Origin: JBAVEL01 sp049587715 | Lineage (GTDB): Bacteria; Bacteroidota; Ignavibacteria; UBA10030; UBA6906 | Direction of reading: 5' to 3' | Assembly (NCBI GenBank): GCA_049587715.1 | Contig: JBAVEL010000094.1 | Location: forward strand, 1-17,845 | Length of the DNA: 17,845 bases | In this document: positions 1 through 5,598 of the stretch, piece by piece | Position numbering within the stretch: the first letter of the stretch is position 1 | Layout: each line of letters starts with the position of its first letter | The notes under the pieces: generated by a model | What the model was told of the DNA's origin: nothing | The model's input: the letters and a program-made list of their open reading frames with translations, nothing else | The model's database searches: none | Translations under genes and position numbers: made by a program

Positions 1-123
1 GGCCAGCACCGTTTCGGCCGCTTCGGCGCACCCGGCGGGGGCCGCACGCGCCAGAAAACGGGATCCCCGCTCGGCGGTTCCGGCCTCGGCCGCGGAGGCG
101 AGAGTCCGGTATGCATCCTCCAT
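1..123 (-). CDS. YigZ/IMPACT family protein, N-terminal part (runs off window)
   Basis: Only the first 41 codons are in the window; the gene continues past base 1. Reading back from an ATG at 123, the peptide begins MEDAYRTLASAAEAG and continues with E-R-G-S-R-F-L-A-R-A-A-P, then an EAAETVL stretch. This matches the start of the YigZ/IMPACT (UPF0029) family, which opens with a Tyr-x-Thr-h-Ala segment, then Glu-x-x-Ser-Arg-Phe-hydrophobic-Ala and a helix rich in E/A/L. Family members are small cytoplasmic proteins linked to translation and stress control in eukaryotes (IMPACT); the bacterial role is not settled. No Shine-Dalgarno sequence precedes the ATG. A TATATT box sits about 7 nt upstream, so the message may be leaderless. 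The gene is divergent from bshA. The call rests on a short N-terminal match only. Confidence 0.6.
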   Translation of the reverse strand, partial: MEDAYRTLASAAEAGTAERGSRFLARAAPAGCAEAAETVLA

Positions 124-130
124 TGTCGCC

Positions 131-136
131 AATATA
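131..136 (-). promoter_or_regulatory. Candidate -10 box for the YigZ-family gene
   Basis: On the minus strand the sequence reads CGCTATATTGGCGACAATG. The TATATT ends 7 bases before the start-codon A at 123, which places the expected transcription start at or next to the start codon. A weak -35 candidate (TTCGTT, 155-160) lies 18 bp further up. The same TATATT box is seen in two other gaps of this window. Confidence 0.4.
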
Positions 137-190
137 GCGAAAGCCGCGCCCGAAAACGAACAGCGGGCTTCCCGCAGGAAGGAGCGTCGT

Positions 191-1327
191 ATGCGCATTG
201 GAATGGTCTGCTATCCCACGTACGGGGGAAGCGGCGTGGTGGCCACGGAACTGGGAAAGGCGCTGGCCGACCGCGGGCACCAGGTGCACTTCATCAGCTA
301 CGCCCTCCCCATCCGCCTCCACGGCTACTCCGACAACGTGTACTACCACGAAGTGGAGATGTCCAGCTACCCCCTGTTTGAGTTCCCCCTGTACACCCCC
401 GCACTGGCCAGCAAGATGGTGGAGGTTGCCCGCTTCGAGAAACTGGACCTGCTCCACGCGCACTACGCGATCCCGCACGCCACCAGCGCCTGGCTGGCCC
501 GCACCATCCTGAACGACGCGCTGGCCGTTGTGACAACCCTGCACGGCACCGATATTACGCTGGTGGGTCTGGAACCCAGCTTCCTGCCGGTCATGAAGTT
601 CAGCATCGAACAGAGCGACGGCGTCACGGCGGTGTCCCGTTTCCTGCGGGAGAAGACCACCACCAACTACGGCATCGAGAAGGAGATCCGGGTGATCCCG
701 AACTTCGTGGACACAGAGCACTATGTCCGGGGCCCCCAAGAGGAGTCCTGCCGGCGCCTGGTCCCCGAGGGGGAAAAAGCCCTGGTCCACATCTCCAACT
801 TCCGGTCCGTCAAGAGGGTGCCCGATGTGGTCAGAATCTTCGACCTGGTCCGGAGGCAGATCCCCGCCCGTCTCATTCTGGTGGGCGACGGGCCCGACCG
901 TTCCGCCGTCGAGCTGCTCGTGCGCGAACTCGGCCTTGAGAAACACGTCCGGTTCCTGGGGAAACAGCAGGAGCTGGTGCCGATTCTCTCGGCTGCCGAT
1001 CTGTTCCTCATGCCCAGCCAGTCCGAGAGCTTCGGGCTCTCGGCCCTGGAGGCCATGGCATGCGGCGTTCCCGTCATCTCCTCCAGCGCGGGGGGTCTTC
1101 CGGAGCTGCAGGTGCACGGGGAAACCGGCTACATCGCCGAGATGGGGGACGTCCAGAGAATGGCGCGCTACGCGGTGGAACTCCTGGGGAATCCCGCCCG
1201 GCATGCCCTGTTCCGGGCGGCCGCGCGGAGACGCGCCGTGGAGCACTTCGACATCCGGAAGATCGTCGCGGAATACGAGCGCTACTACGAGGAGTGCCTC
1301 CGGCTGAGGAAAGGCCCCCTTCCCTGA
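191..1327 (+). CDS. bshA: N-acetyl-alpha-D-glucosaminyl L-malate synthase (bacillithiol biosynthesis)
   Basis: BshA is a family 4 (GT-B fold) glycosyltransferase that joins UDP-N-acetylglucosamine to L-malate, the first step in making the thiol cofactor bacillithiol. The 378-residue length is normal for the family. The N-terminal domain (about 1-170) starts with the distinctive IGMVCYPTYGGSGVVATELG stretch typical of BshA. The C-terminal nucleotide-sugar domain (about 190-360) holds a VGDGP turn at 231-235 and the EX7E motif, E279 and E287, in ESFGLSALE. An AGGAAGGAG ribosome site at 176-184 sits 6 nt before the ATG, which fixes the start. The gene stands alone: divergent from the YigZ-like gene and convergent with the anti-sigma gene. 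The later pathway genes (bshB, bshC) are not in this window. The UDP-GlcNAc/malate assignment is from family resemblance. Confidence 0.93.
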   Translation: MRIGMVCYPTYGGSGVVATELGKALADRGHQVHFISYALPIRLHGYSDNVYYHEVEMSSYPLFEFPLYTPALASKMVEVARFEKLDLLHAHYAIPHATSAWLARTILNDALAVVTTLHGTDITLVGLEPSFLPVMKFSIEQSDGVTAVSRFLREKTTTNYGIEKEIRVIPNFVDTEHYVRGPQEESCRRLVPEGEKALVHISNFRSVKRVPDVVRIFDLVRRQIPARLILVGDGPDRSAVELLVRELGLEKHVRFLGKQQELVPILSAADLFLMPSQSESFGLSALEAMACGVPVISSSAGGLPELQVHGETGYIAEMGDVQRMARYAVELLGNPARHALFRAAARRRAVEHFDIRKIVAEYERYYEECLRLRKGPLP

Positions 1328-1333
1328 GGAAGG
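1318..1333. terminator. Small inverted repeat at the bshA / anti-sigma convergent junction
   Basis: CCTTCC and GGAAGG form a perfect 6-bp stem with a CTGA loop that contains the bshA stop codon. It fills the junction between two converging genes whose stops are 6 nt apart. There is no following T-run on either strand, so a role as a two-way terminator is only a guess. Confidence 0.25.
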
Positions 1334-1876
1334 TCAGGGAGCGGTGTGCCTTCCCACAAACCGGTCCGCCAGGGCTGCGGCCCCCAGGGCCCCCAGCATC
1401 ATCATGATGAGGGCCGCAACATCGGACTGAAAGGCAAAGGGGAGGAACCGCTCGGTCTGCCCGGCCGCCTGCCCGAGCCACACGACGGCCTCCCGGAGGG
1501 CGCTGCCCGCCGCCGCGCCCGCCTCGCTCCCTTCCACCCACCCCTTCCCGGGGGAGAATACACCCGAGGCCGCCAGCACCGCCGCCATCGTGCCCAGGAC
1601 TGCGCACATCCCCACCAGAGAGGCGGCCCAGCCGAGGAATCGCTCGGGGAGAGGGGATGCGGAAGCCCCGGGGATCCGGCGCAACACCCGCGCCGTGAAA
1701 TCCGCCCCCGTGGACTCCAGCGGCATGGCGCGGAGCTCCGCATCCAGGGAGAGGAATTCCTCCAGCCGCACGGCACACGCGGGGCATGCCGCCAGATGGG
1801 AGCGGATCTCCCCTTCCCGTTCGCCCTGAAGATCCCCTTCCAGCAGGGATTGAAGCTCCTCGTCTGAAGTGTGCAT
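1334..1876 (-). CDS. Zinc-finger anti-sigma factor, membrane-anchored
   Basis: The cytoplasmic N-terminus carries the ZAS zinc-binding signature H27-x3-C31-x2-C34 (HLAACPAC) after a short acidic helix, as in anti-sigma factors that hold ECF sigma factors. Hydrophobic stretches at about 81-105 and 152-173 look like two membrane spans; the rest is Ala/Gly-rich and I recognise no sensor domain. I chose the ATG at 1876 (180 residues) because GGAG at 1883-1886 lies 6 nt before it. An ATG at 1891 would instead overlap the sigma stop as ATGA and add five residues, and cannot be excluded. The gene directly follows the sigma factor, so the two are almost certainly co-transcribed and act as a pair: the anti-sigma holds the sigma at the membrane until a signal releases it. 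The signal is unknown. Confidence 0.85.
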   Translation of the reverse strand: MHTSDEELQSLLEGDLQGEREGEIRSHLAACPACAVRLEEFLSLDAELRAMPLESTGADFTARVLRRIPGASASPLPERFLGWAASLVGMCAVLGTMAAVLAASGVFSPGKGWVEGSEAGAAAGSALREAVVWLGQAAGQTERFLPFAFQSDVAALIMMMLGALGAAALADRFVGRHTAP

Positions 1877-1887
1877 TGATTTCTCCA

Positions 1888-2451
1888 TCATCGGGCTTCC
1901 GCCTGCGCCCGGCACGCGGCCACCATGTTCCTCAGAAGGGAACGGGCCCTGAACAGCCGGACCTTCACCGCCTCCTCCGACACCCCCAGCACCTCCCCCG
2001 CTTCCGCACAGCTCAACTCCTGGACATAGTGGAGCGTGACCGCATCCCGGTACGGGGGGGGAAGCAGGGCAACGGCCCGGGCCAGGAGATCCTCGCTTTC
2101 CGATCTCAGGAGGCGATCCAGGGGGGATGGCTCCTCCGAGGCAATATCCCCCGTCTCCTCCACCGGGGGCGGTTCCCCCCGCCGCGCGGCCAGGCTCAGA
2201 CAGCTATTGTAGAGGATCCTGTAGAACCAGGTGGCAAACCGGGACTCCCCCCGGAAGGTGTCCAGGTTCCGGTAGGCCCTCAGGAAGGCATCCTGCACCG
2301 CCTCCTCCGCCTCCCCCCGTCTTCCGAGCATCCTGAGAGCCAGGGTCATCGCCCTTTCCTTGTGCCTGTCCACGAGCGCGCCGAACCGCCGCGGTTTTCC
2401 CCCGCGGATTTCCTCCACCAGTTCCCGATCCGGATCAGTCAGCGGCCGCAC
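1888..2451 (-). CDS. ECF-type RNA polymerase sigma factor
   Basis: This is a two-domain sigma70 of the extracytoplasmic-function class, 187 residues with the start chosen here. Region 2 (about 11-90) contains the core-binding and -10-melting segments, including EEAVQDAFLRAYRNLDTF and GESRFATWFYRI. Region 4 (about 122-176) has LPPPYRDAVTLHYVQELS and the helix-turn-helix GEVLGVSEEAVKVRLFRAR. I see no region 3 or extra C-terminal domain. The frame is open upstream to a GTG at 2532, but that start would lie upstream of the gene's own apparent promoter (2470-2499). I therefore take the GTG at 2451, which leaves about ten residues before region 2, as is usual. The leader is short, with GGGAGG about 12 nt from the GTG, a loose spacing. 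The downstream partner is the ZAS anti-sigma factor. Autoregulation is likely from the promoter sequence. Confidence 0.9.
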   Translation of the reverse strand: MRPLTDPDRELVEEIRGGKPRRFGALVDRHKERAMTLALRMLGRRGEAEEAVQDAFLRAYRNLDTFRGESRFATWFYRILYNSCLSLAARRGEPPPVEETGDIASEEPSPLDRLLRSESEDLLARAVALLPPPYRDAVTLHYVQELSCAEAGEVLGVSEEAVKVRLFRARSLLRNMVAACRAQAEAR

Positions 2452-2469
2452 CCCTTTCCCATTCCTCCC

Positions 2470-2499
2470 TTGGACTTTCCGAACCCGTCCCGGGTTACA
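2470..2499 (-). promoter_or_regulatory. ECF-type promoter of the sigma/anti-sigma operon
   Basis: On the minus strand TGTAACC (2499-2493) is followed by a 17-bp spacer and GTCCAA (2475-2470). AAC-containing -35 and GTC-containing -10 boxes at this spacing are typical of ECF sigma promoters, which are usually autoregulated. The expected start is near 2463, about 12 nt before the GTG at 2451. The same two boxes occur in mirror orientation on the other strand. Confidence 0.6.
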
Positions 2500-2512
2500 C
2501 AGGAGCCCCCCC

Positions 2513-2542
2513 TGTAACCTCGGAGGGCACACGCCGGTCTAA
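2513..2542 (+). promoter_or_regulatory. ECF-type promoter of the DUF6249 gene
   Basis: TGTAACC (2513-2519), a 17-bp spacer and GTCTAA (2537-2542). It is identical in the -35 box and one base different in the -10 box from the minus-strand promoter 14 bp away, with the same spacing. Expected start near 2549, giving a leader of about 30 nt that ends in the GGAAAGGAAAG ribosome site. Confidence 0.6.
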
Positions 2543-2580
2543 GGGGACACACAACCACATCCCGGAAAGGAAAGCCCCGT

Positions 2581-2928
2581 ATGAGCGGCGTCGAAGCATT
2601 GGTACCGGTTATGATGGTCCTGGCTATTGCGGCCGTCTGGGGGGGGTACCTCTTTACCAGGCACAGGGAGCGCATGACCATGCTGGAGAAAGGCCTCAAG
2701 CCGGAGGACATCAAGGTTCTCTATGAAAAGGGGGCCATGCGCTTCCACCCTCTCAGCGCCCTGAAGTGGGGATTCCTGCTGAGCGGGACCGGACTCGCGG
2801 TCCTGATCGCAATGATGCTCCAGAGCCGCCTGGGCCTCGAGGACGGGGTGTATCCGGGCCTGATCGCATTGATGGCAGGCCTCGGGCTCGTCCTGTTCTA
2901 TCTGGTGGCGCGCCGTCAGAGACAGTAG
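2581..2928 (+). CDS. DUF6249 small membrane protein, likely member of the adjacent ECF regulon
   Basis: A 115-residue membrane protein. It has one N-terminal span (about 6-25), then a charged segment RHRERMTMLEKG (27-38), a short linker, and two further spans (about 61-80 and 91-110) ending in a basic tail. The TRH(R/K)ERM...EKG motif after the first span is the mark of DUF6249, a family of unknown function common in Bacteroidota and relatives and often seen next to ECF sigma factors. GGAAAGGAAAG (2564-2574) sits before the ATG. The gene is divergent from the sigma/anti-sigma operon and preceded by a near-copy of that operon's promoter. I infer that it is a target of this sigma factor, perhaps an envelope-stress or membrane-state component. 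No catalytic residues are evident. Confidence 0.8.
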   Translation: MSGVEALVPVMMVLAIAAVWGGYLFTRHRERMTMLEKGLKPEDIKVLYEKGAMRFHPLSALKWGFLLSGTGLAVLIAMMLQSRLGLEDGVYPGLIALMAGLGLVLFYLVARRQRQ

Positions 2929-2945
2929 GCCGCCTCAGATCGGCC
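2928..2945. terminator. Weak inverted repeat at the DUF6249 / oxidoreductase junction
   Basis: GGCCG (2928-2932) and CGGCC (2941-2945) can form a 5-bp stem with an 8-nt loop spanning both stop codons of the converging genes, which lie 6 nt apart. There is no T-run. It could be chance in GC-rich DNA. Confidence 0.2.
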
Positions 2946-3897
2946 GGGAGCGGGCAAACAGCTCCTCCACGATGCGGTGGTTCCGCAGACTGTTTTCGGG
3001 CGTAAGCAACGGCGTTTCCCTGCCTTCCACGCACCGCGCGAAGTGCTCCATCTCCCGTGCGTAGGGGTTCTCGCCGGGAAACACCTCCTCGTACCGGCGG
3101 TTCCCCTCGTGGAGGTGTACGGAAAGGACGTGTGTATCCGGCCTGCCCGACAGGGCGACCGGGGCATGCACCGACCCCCGGGAACCGGCCAGGGTGTAGT
3201 AGTTGGCGTCGGCATGGAAGCCGACGGTCAGGGCGGCAACCGTCTTCCCCGAGCGGAAGAGGGCATGCGTGAAGACATCCACTCCCCTGCCCCGGTGGCG
3301 GCGCATCCGTGCGTGCACCAGCTCCGGCTCCCCCCCCGTCATGAAACGAAGGAAGTCCACCGCGTACATCCCCAGATCGTACAGGGCCCCACCCCCCAGA
3401 CGCCGCACAAGCCGGAAGCCGTCGATGTTCCGGGTCCACGCATCGAAGCTCAGATTGTAGTCCACGTAGCGGAGCTCTCCCACCTTCCCCTCCCGCACGA
3501 TTTCCCGGGCCCTCCGGTGGATCCGCAGGAACCTGTACATGAGGGCCTCCATGAAGAGGACCCGGTGGGTCCGGCACACCGCTATCATCCTCTGGAGATC
3601 CCCGCTGGAGAGCGCGGCGGGTTTCTCCACCAGAACATGCTTCCCCGCCGCGGCTGCCGCGAGCGTCCAGCGGAGATGGAGATGCTGGGGAAGGGGGACA
3701 TACACGGCGTCCAGGTCCGGGTCTTTCAGGAGCGCGGCATATCCTCCATAGGCGCGCGCCAGCCCCCAGGCCTCCGCAAACCGTTCCGCCCGCGCCCGGC
3801 TCCGGCTCGCCACGGCCGTGATCTCAGCGCCCCGCAGGGGCGTGCCGAAGAAGGCGCGGGCGATGCGCGCCGTTCCCAGAATGCCGAAGCGTATCAC
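2935..3897 (-). CDS. Gfo/Idh/MocA family NAD(P)-dependent oxidoreductase (dihydrodiol-dehydrogenase-like)
   Basis: 320 residues in the usual two-domain layout. An N-terminal Rossmann fold opens with IRFGILGTARIA (about 2-13) and contains AVASRS and the EKP motif (91-93, LVEKPAAL). The C-terminal alpha/beta domain contains GGGALYDLGMYAVDF (168-182). The GGGAL-x-D-(L/I)-G form, without the usual catalytic His of inositol dehydrogenases, resembles the dimeric dihydrodiol dehydrogenase / xylose dehydrogenase branch. The substrate is probably a sugar or diol but cannot be told from sequence. I chose the GTG at 3897 because it overlaps the mnmA stop (GTGA) and starts right at the Rossmann strand. 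An upstream ATG at 3957 would add 20 low-complexity residues inside mnmA. Translation is probably coupled to mnmA. It is the last gene of the minus-strand string. Confidence 0.85.
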   Translation of the reverse strand: MIRFGILGTARIARAFFGTPLRGAEITAVASRSRARAERFAEAWGLARAYGGYAALLKDPDLDAVYVPLPQHLHLRWTLAAAAAGKHVLVEKPAALSSGDLQRMIAVCRTHRVLFMEALMYRFLRIHRRAREIVREGKVGELRYVDYNLSFDAWTRNIDGFRLVRRLGGGALYDLGMYAVDFLRFMTGGEPELVHARMRRHRGRGVDVFTHALFRSGKTVAALTVGFHADANYYTLAGSRGSVHAPVALSGRPDTHVLSVHLHEGNRRYEEVFPGENPYAREMEHFARCVEGRETPLLTPENSLRNHRIVEELFARSRPI

Positions 3898-5036
3898 GCG
3901 ATGCCCCCCGTTTCTTCCTGCTCCAGGACCTCCCGTATCACCGCTCCCCCCACGCAATCCCCCCCCTCATAGAAGACAACGGACTGGCCGGGAGTGACGG
4001 CCCGCCGCTTTTCCTCGAACCGCACGAGCACCCTCCCCGGCCCGTCCTGCGTGACGAGGGCGCGGGCGCCTTCGTCCCGGTACCGGATCATGGCCAGGAG
4101 CCGCCGACCCTCCCCGAGGTCCGGGTACTTCTGCATGTTCAGGGAATCCGCCCGGAGCCCCCCCCGCAGGAGTTCCTCCCCGGATCCCACCGTGACGGTG
4201 TTGCTTCCCGCATCCAGGGAGGTCACATAGAGCGGTGTGGGACCCGACAATCCCAGATGCCTGCGCTGGCCCACGGTATAGAAGGGAATGCCGCGGTGCC
4301 GGCCCACCACGCGCCCTCCCCGCAGGATGTCCCCTTCCGGAATGCCTTCGGGGCCGGTCCGCTCCCTCAGAAACCGCTCATAGTCGTCGTCAGGGATGAA
4401 ACAGAGCTCGAAGCTCTCCGGCCTGTCGCTGTTGGGGAGCCCCCAGGAGGCGGCGGTCTTCCGCACCTGGCCCTTCGTCAGGTCTCCCAACGGAAAAAGG
4501 GTTCGCGCCAGGGACTCCTGGTCCAGAGCCCAGAGGGCGTACGACTGGTCTTTAGCCCTGTCTGCGGGGCGGGCGACATGATACCTGCCGGTCGCCCGTG
4601 CGCAGACAACCCGGGCGTAGTGCCCCGTGGCTATCCACCCGGCCCCCAGGTGCGCCGCTTTCTCCAGGAGCAGTTCCCACTTGATGGCGCGGTTGCAGAC
4701 AACACACGGATTGGGAGTGCGTCCGGCGCGGTACTCCCGCAGGAAGTCCCCGATGACCGCCGACTCGAACTTCGCGCTGAAGTCCAGGACATAGTGCGGA
4801 ATGCCGATGGCCGCGGCCGCCATGCGGGCGTCGTTGACCCCGTCCAGGGTGCAGCAGCCGTGCTCCGGGCCGTCCCCCCCCCCTTCCCCGGGGTGCGTCT
4901 TGATCGTCACCCCGACGACGTCCCGGCCTTGCGAGGCAAGGATCCCCGCGGCCACGGAGGAATCCACCCCGCCGCTCATGGCCACAACAACGCGTCCCCT
5001 CGCCGGATCCGCCCCCGGACGGGATCTCCCCGTCAT
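3894..5036 (-). CDS. mnmA: tRNA-specific 2-thiouridylase MnmA
   Basis: MnmA puts sulfur on the wobble uridine (U34) of Lys, Glu and Gln tRNAs, using ATP to activate the base and a persulfide sulfur relay. The 380-residue protein has the PP-loop SGGVDSS (21-27) for ATP, the catalytic C111 in TPNPCVVCN, the ATGHYAR stretch (136-142), a KDQSYALW segment, and the second catalytic cysteine C212 in SFELCFIPDDDY. The C-terminal part (about 235-370) fits the family's beta-barrel domains. Its ATG overlaps the upstream phosphatase stop (ATGA) and its stop overlaps the downstream GTG start (GTGA), so three genes are tightly coupled. A run of ten G occurs in the coding strand at codons 52-55 (see the repeat entry). 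All motifs are intact as read. Confidence 0.95.
   Translation of the reverse strand: MTGRSRPGADPARGRVVVAMSGGVDSSVAAGILASQGRDVVGVTIKTHPGEGGGDGPEHGCCTLDGVNDARMAAAAIGIPHYVLDFSAKFESAVIGDFLREYRAGRTPNPCVVCNRAIKWELLLEKAAHLGAGWIATGHYARVVCARATGRYHVARPADRAKDQSYALWALDQESLARTLFPLGDLTKGQVRKTAASWGLPNSDRPESFELCFIPDDDYERFLRERTGPEGIPEGDILRGGRVVGRHRGIPFYTVGQRRHLGLSGPTPLYVTSLDAGSNTVTVGSGEELLRGGLRADSLNMQKYPDLGEGRRLLAMIRYRDEGARALVTQDGPGRVLVRFEEKRRAVTPGQSVVFYEGGDCVGGAVIREVLEQEETGGIA
4874..4883. repeat. Ten-base C/G homopolymer inside mnmA
   Basis: Ten C on the plus strand, ten G in the mnmA coding strand, encoding Gly52-Gly54 and the first base of Asp55 in a loop before the conserved EHGCC segment. It is the longest homopolymer I found. 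Runs of seven to eight C or G are common elsewhere in the window. Confidence 0.9.
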
Positions 5037-5545
5037 GAGGGATCTCCGTACTTCAGGTGCACAAACAGGGACCTCCGCGCATACTGCACCAGAAAGAGGT
5101 CATCATAGGTGTTCCTCGCCACCGCGGGCGCTCGCACGATCCCCAAGCGGGCCAGCAGCAGAGGCAGGGTGTCCGCGTGCCCCACCACCAGAAGCGTGCG
5201 TCCGGGATAGGCGGCGATGGAATCCGCGAGGGCCTCCGTGTGCGCGGCGCCAACCACCGACACGGGTACGTTCAACAGCCGCTCCACCTCCTGGGCCGTT
5301 TGCCGGGCCCTCCGGCGGTCCGAGACAAAGGCCCTGAAGGGAGGATCATCGCACAGAACATGGGCCAGCGCCCGGGCTCTGCGGAAGCCGTCCGGGGAGA
5401 GGGAACTGGTATCCGAGTCGTTCAACCGCTCCGCGTGCCGGACAAGGATCACGGTGGTCACGGGCGCATACCAGTAGCCGTAGGCCATGCCCACCAGGAC
5501 AAGCACAAGGATGAGGGCGATCATGTAACCGGCGAATGCTTTCAT
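5033..5545 (-). CDS. Membrane-anchored histidine phosphatase (SixA/phosphoglycerate-mutase superfamily)
   Basis: 170 residues. A single hydrophobic span (about 7-26) is followed by a small histidine-phosphatase domain. The catalytic RHAE motif (R36-H37) lies at the end of the first strand, a SDRRRARQTAQE segment (75-86) carries the second phosphate-binding arginine, and the second catalytic His is in VVGHADTL (H123). The domain is short, like SixA, which removes phosphate from histidine in phosphorelay proteins, but the substrate here is unknown. The membrane span is an addition compared with cytoplasmic SixA; the catalytic domain may face the periplasm. GAGGAG (5551-5556) sits 8 nt upstream of the ATG. 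The stop overlaps the mnmA start. Why it is coupled to a tRNA thiolase is not clear from the sequence. Confidence 0.82.
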   Translation of the reverse strand: MKAFAGYMIALILVLVLVGMAYGYWYAPVTTVILVRHAERLNDSDTSSLSPDGFRRARALAHVLCDDPPFRAFVSDRRRARQTAQEVERLLNVPVSVVGAAHTEALADSIAAYPGRTLLVVGHADTLPLLLARLGIVRAPAVARNTYDDLFLVQYARRSLFVHLKYGDPS

Positions 5546-5598
5546 GCATGAGACTCCTCGTGTGTGTGCCGGCGGCAGCCGGCCTCAGACGGCCCGTC

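Noticed and set aside
1888..2532. Longer sigma factor starting at GTG 2532
   Set aside because: That start lies upstream of the gene's own apparent promoter (2470-2499), and the extra 27 residues do not look like sigma region sequence.
5568..5583. GCCGGC-GGCA-GCCGGC inverted repeat between the HhH barrel and phosphatase genes
   Set aside because: Each arm is itself palindromic and there is no T-run; in GC-rich DNA this is expected by chance and is not a convincing terminator.
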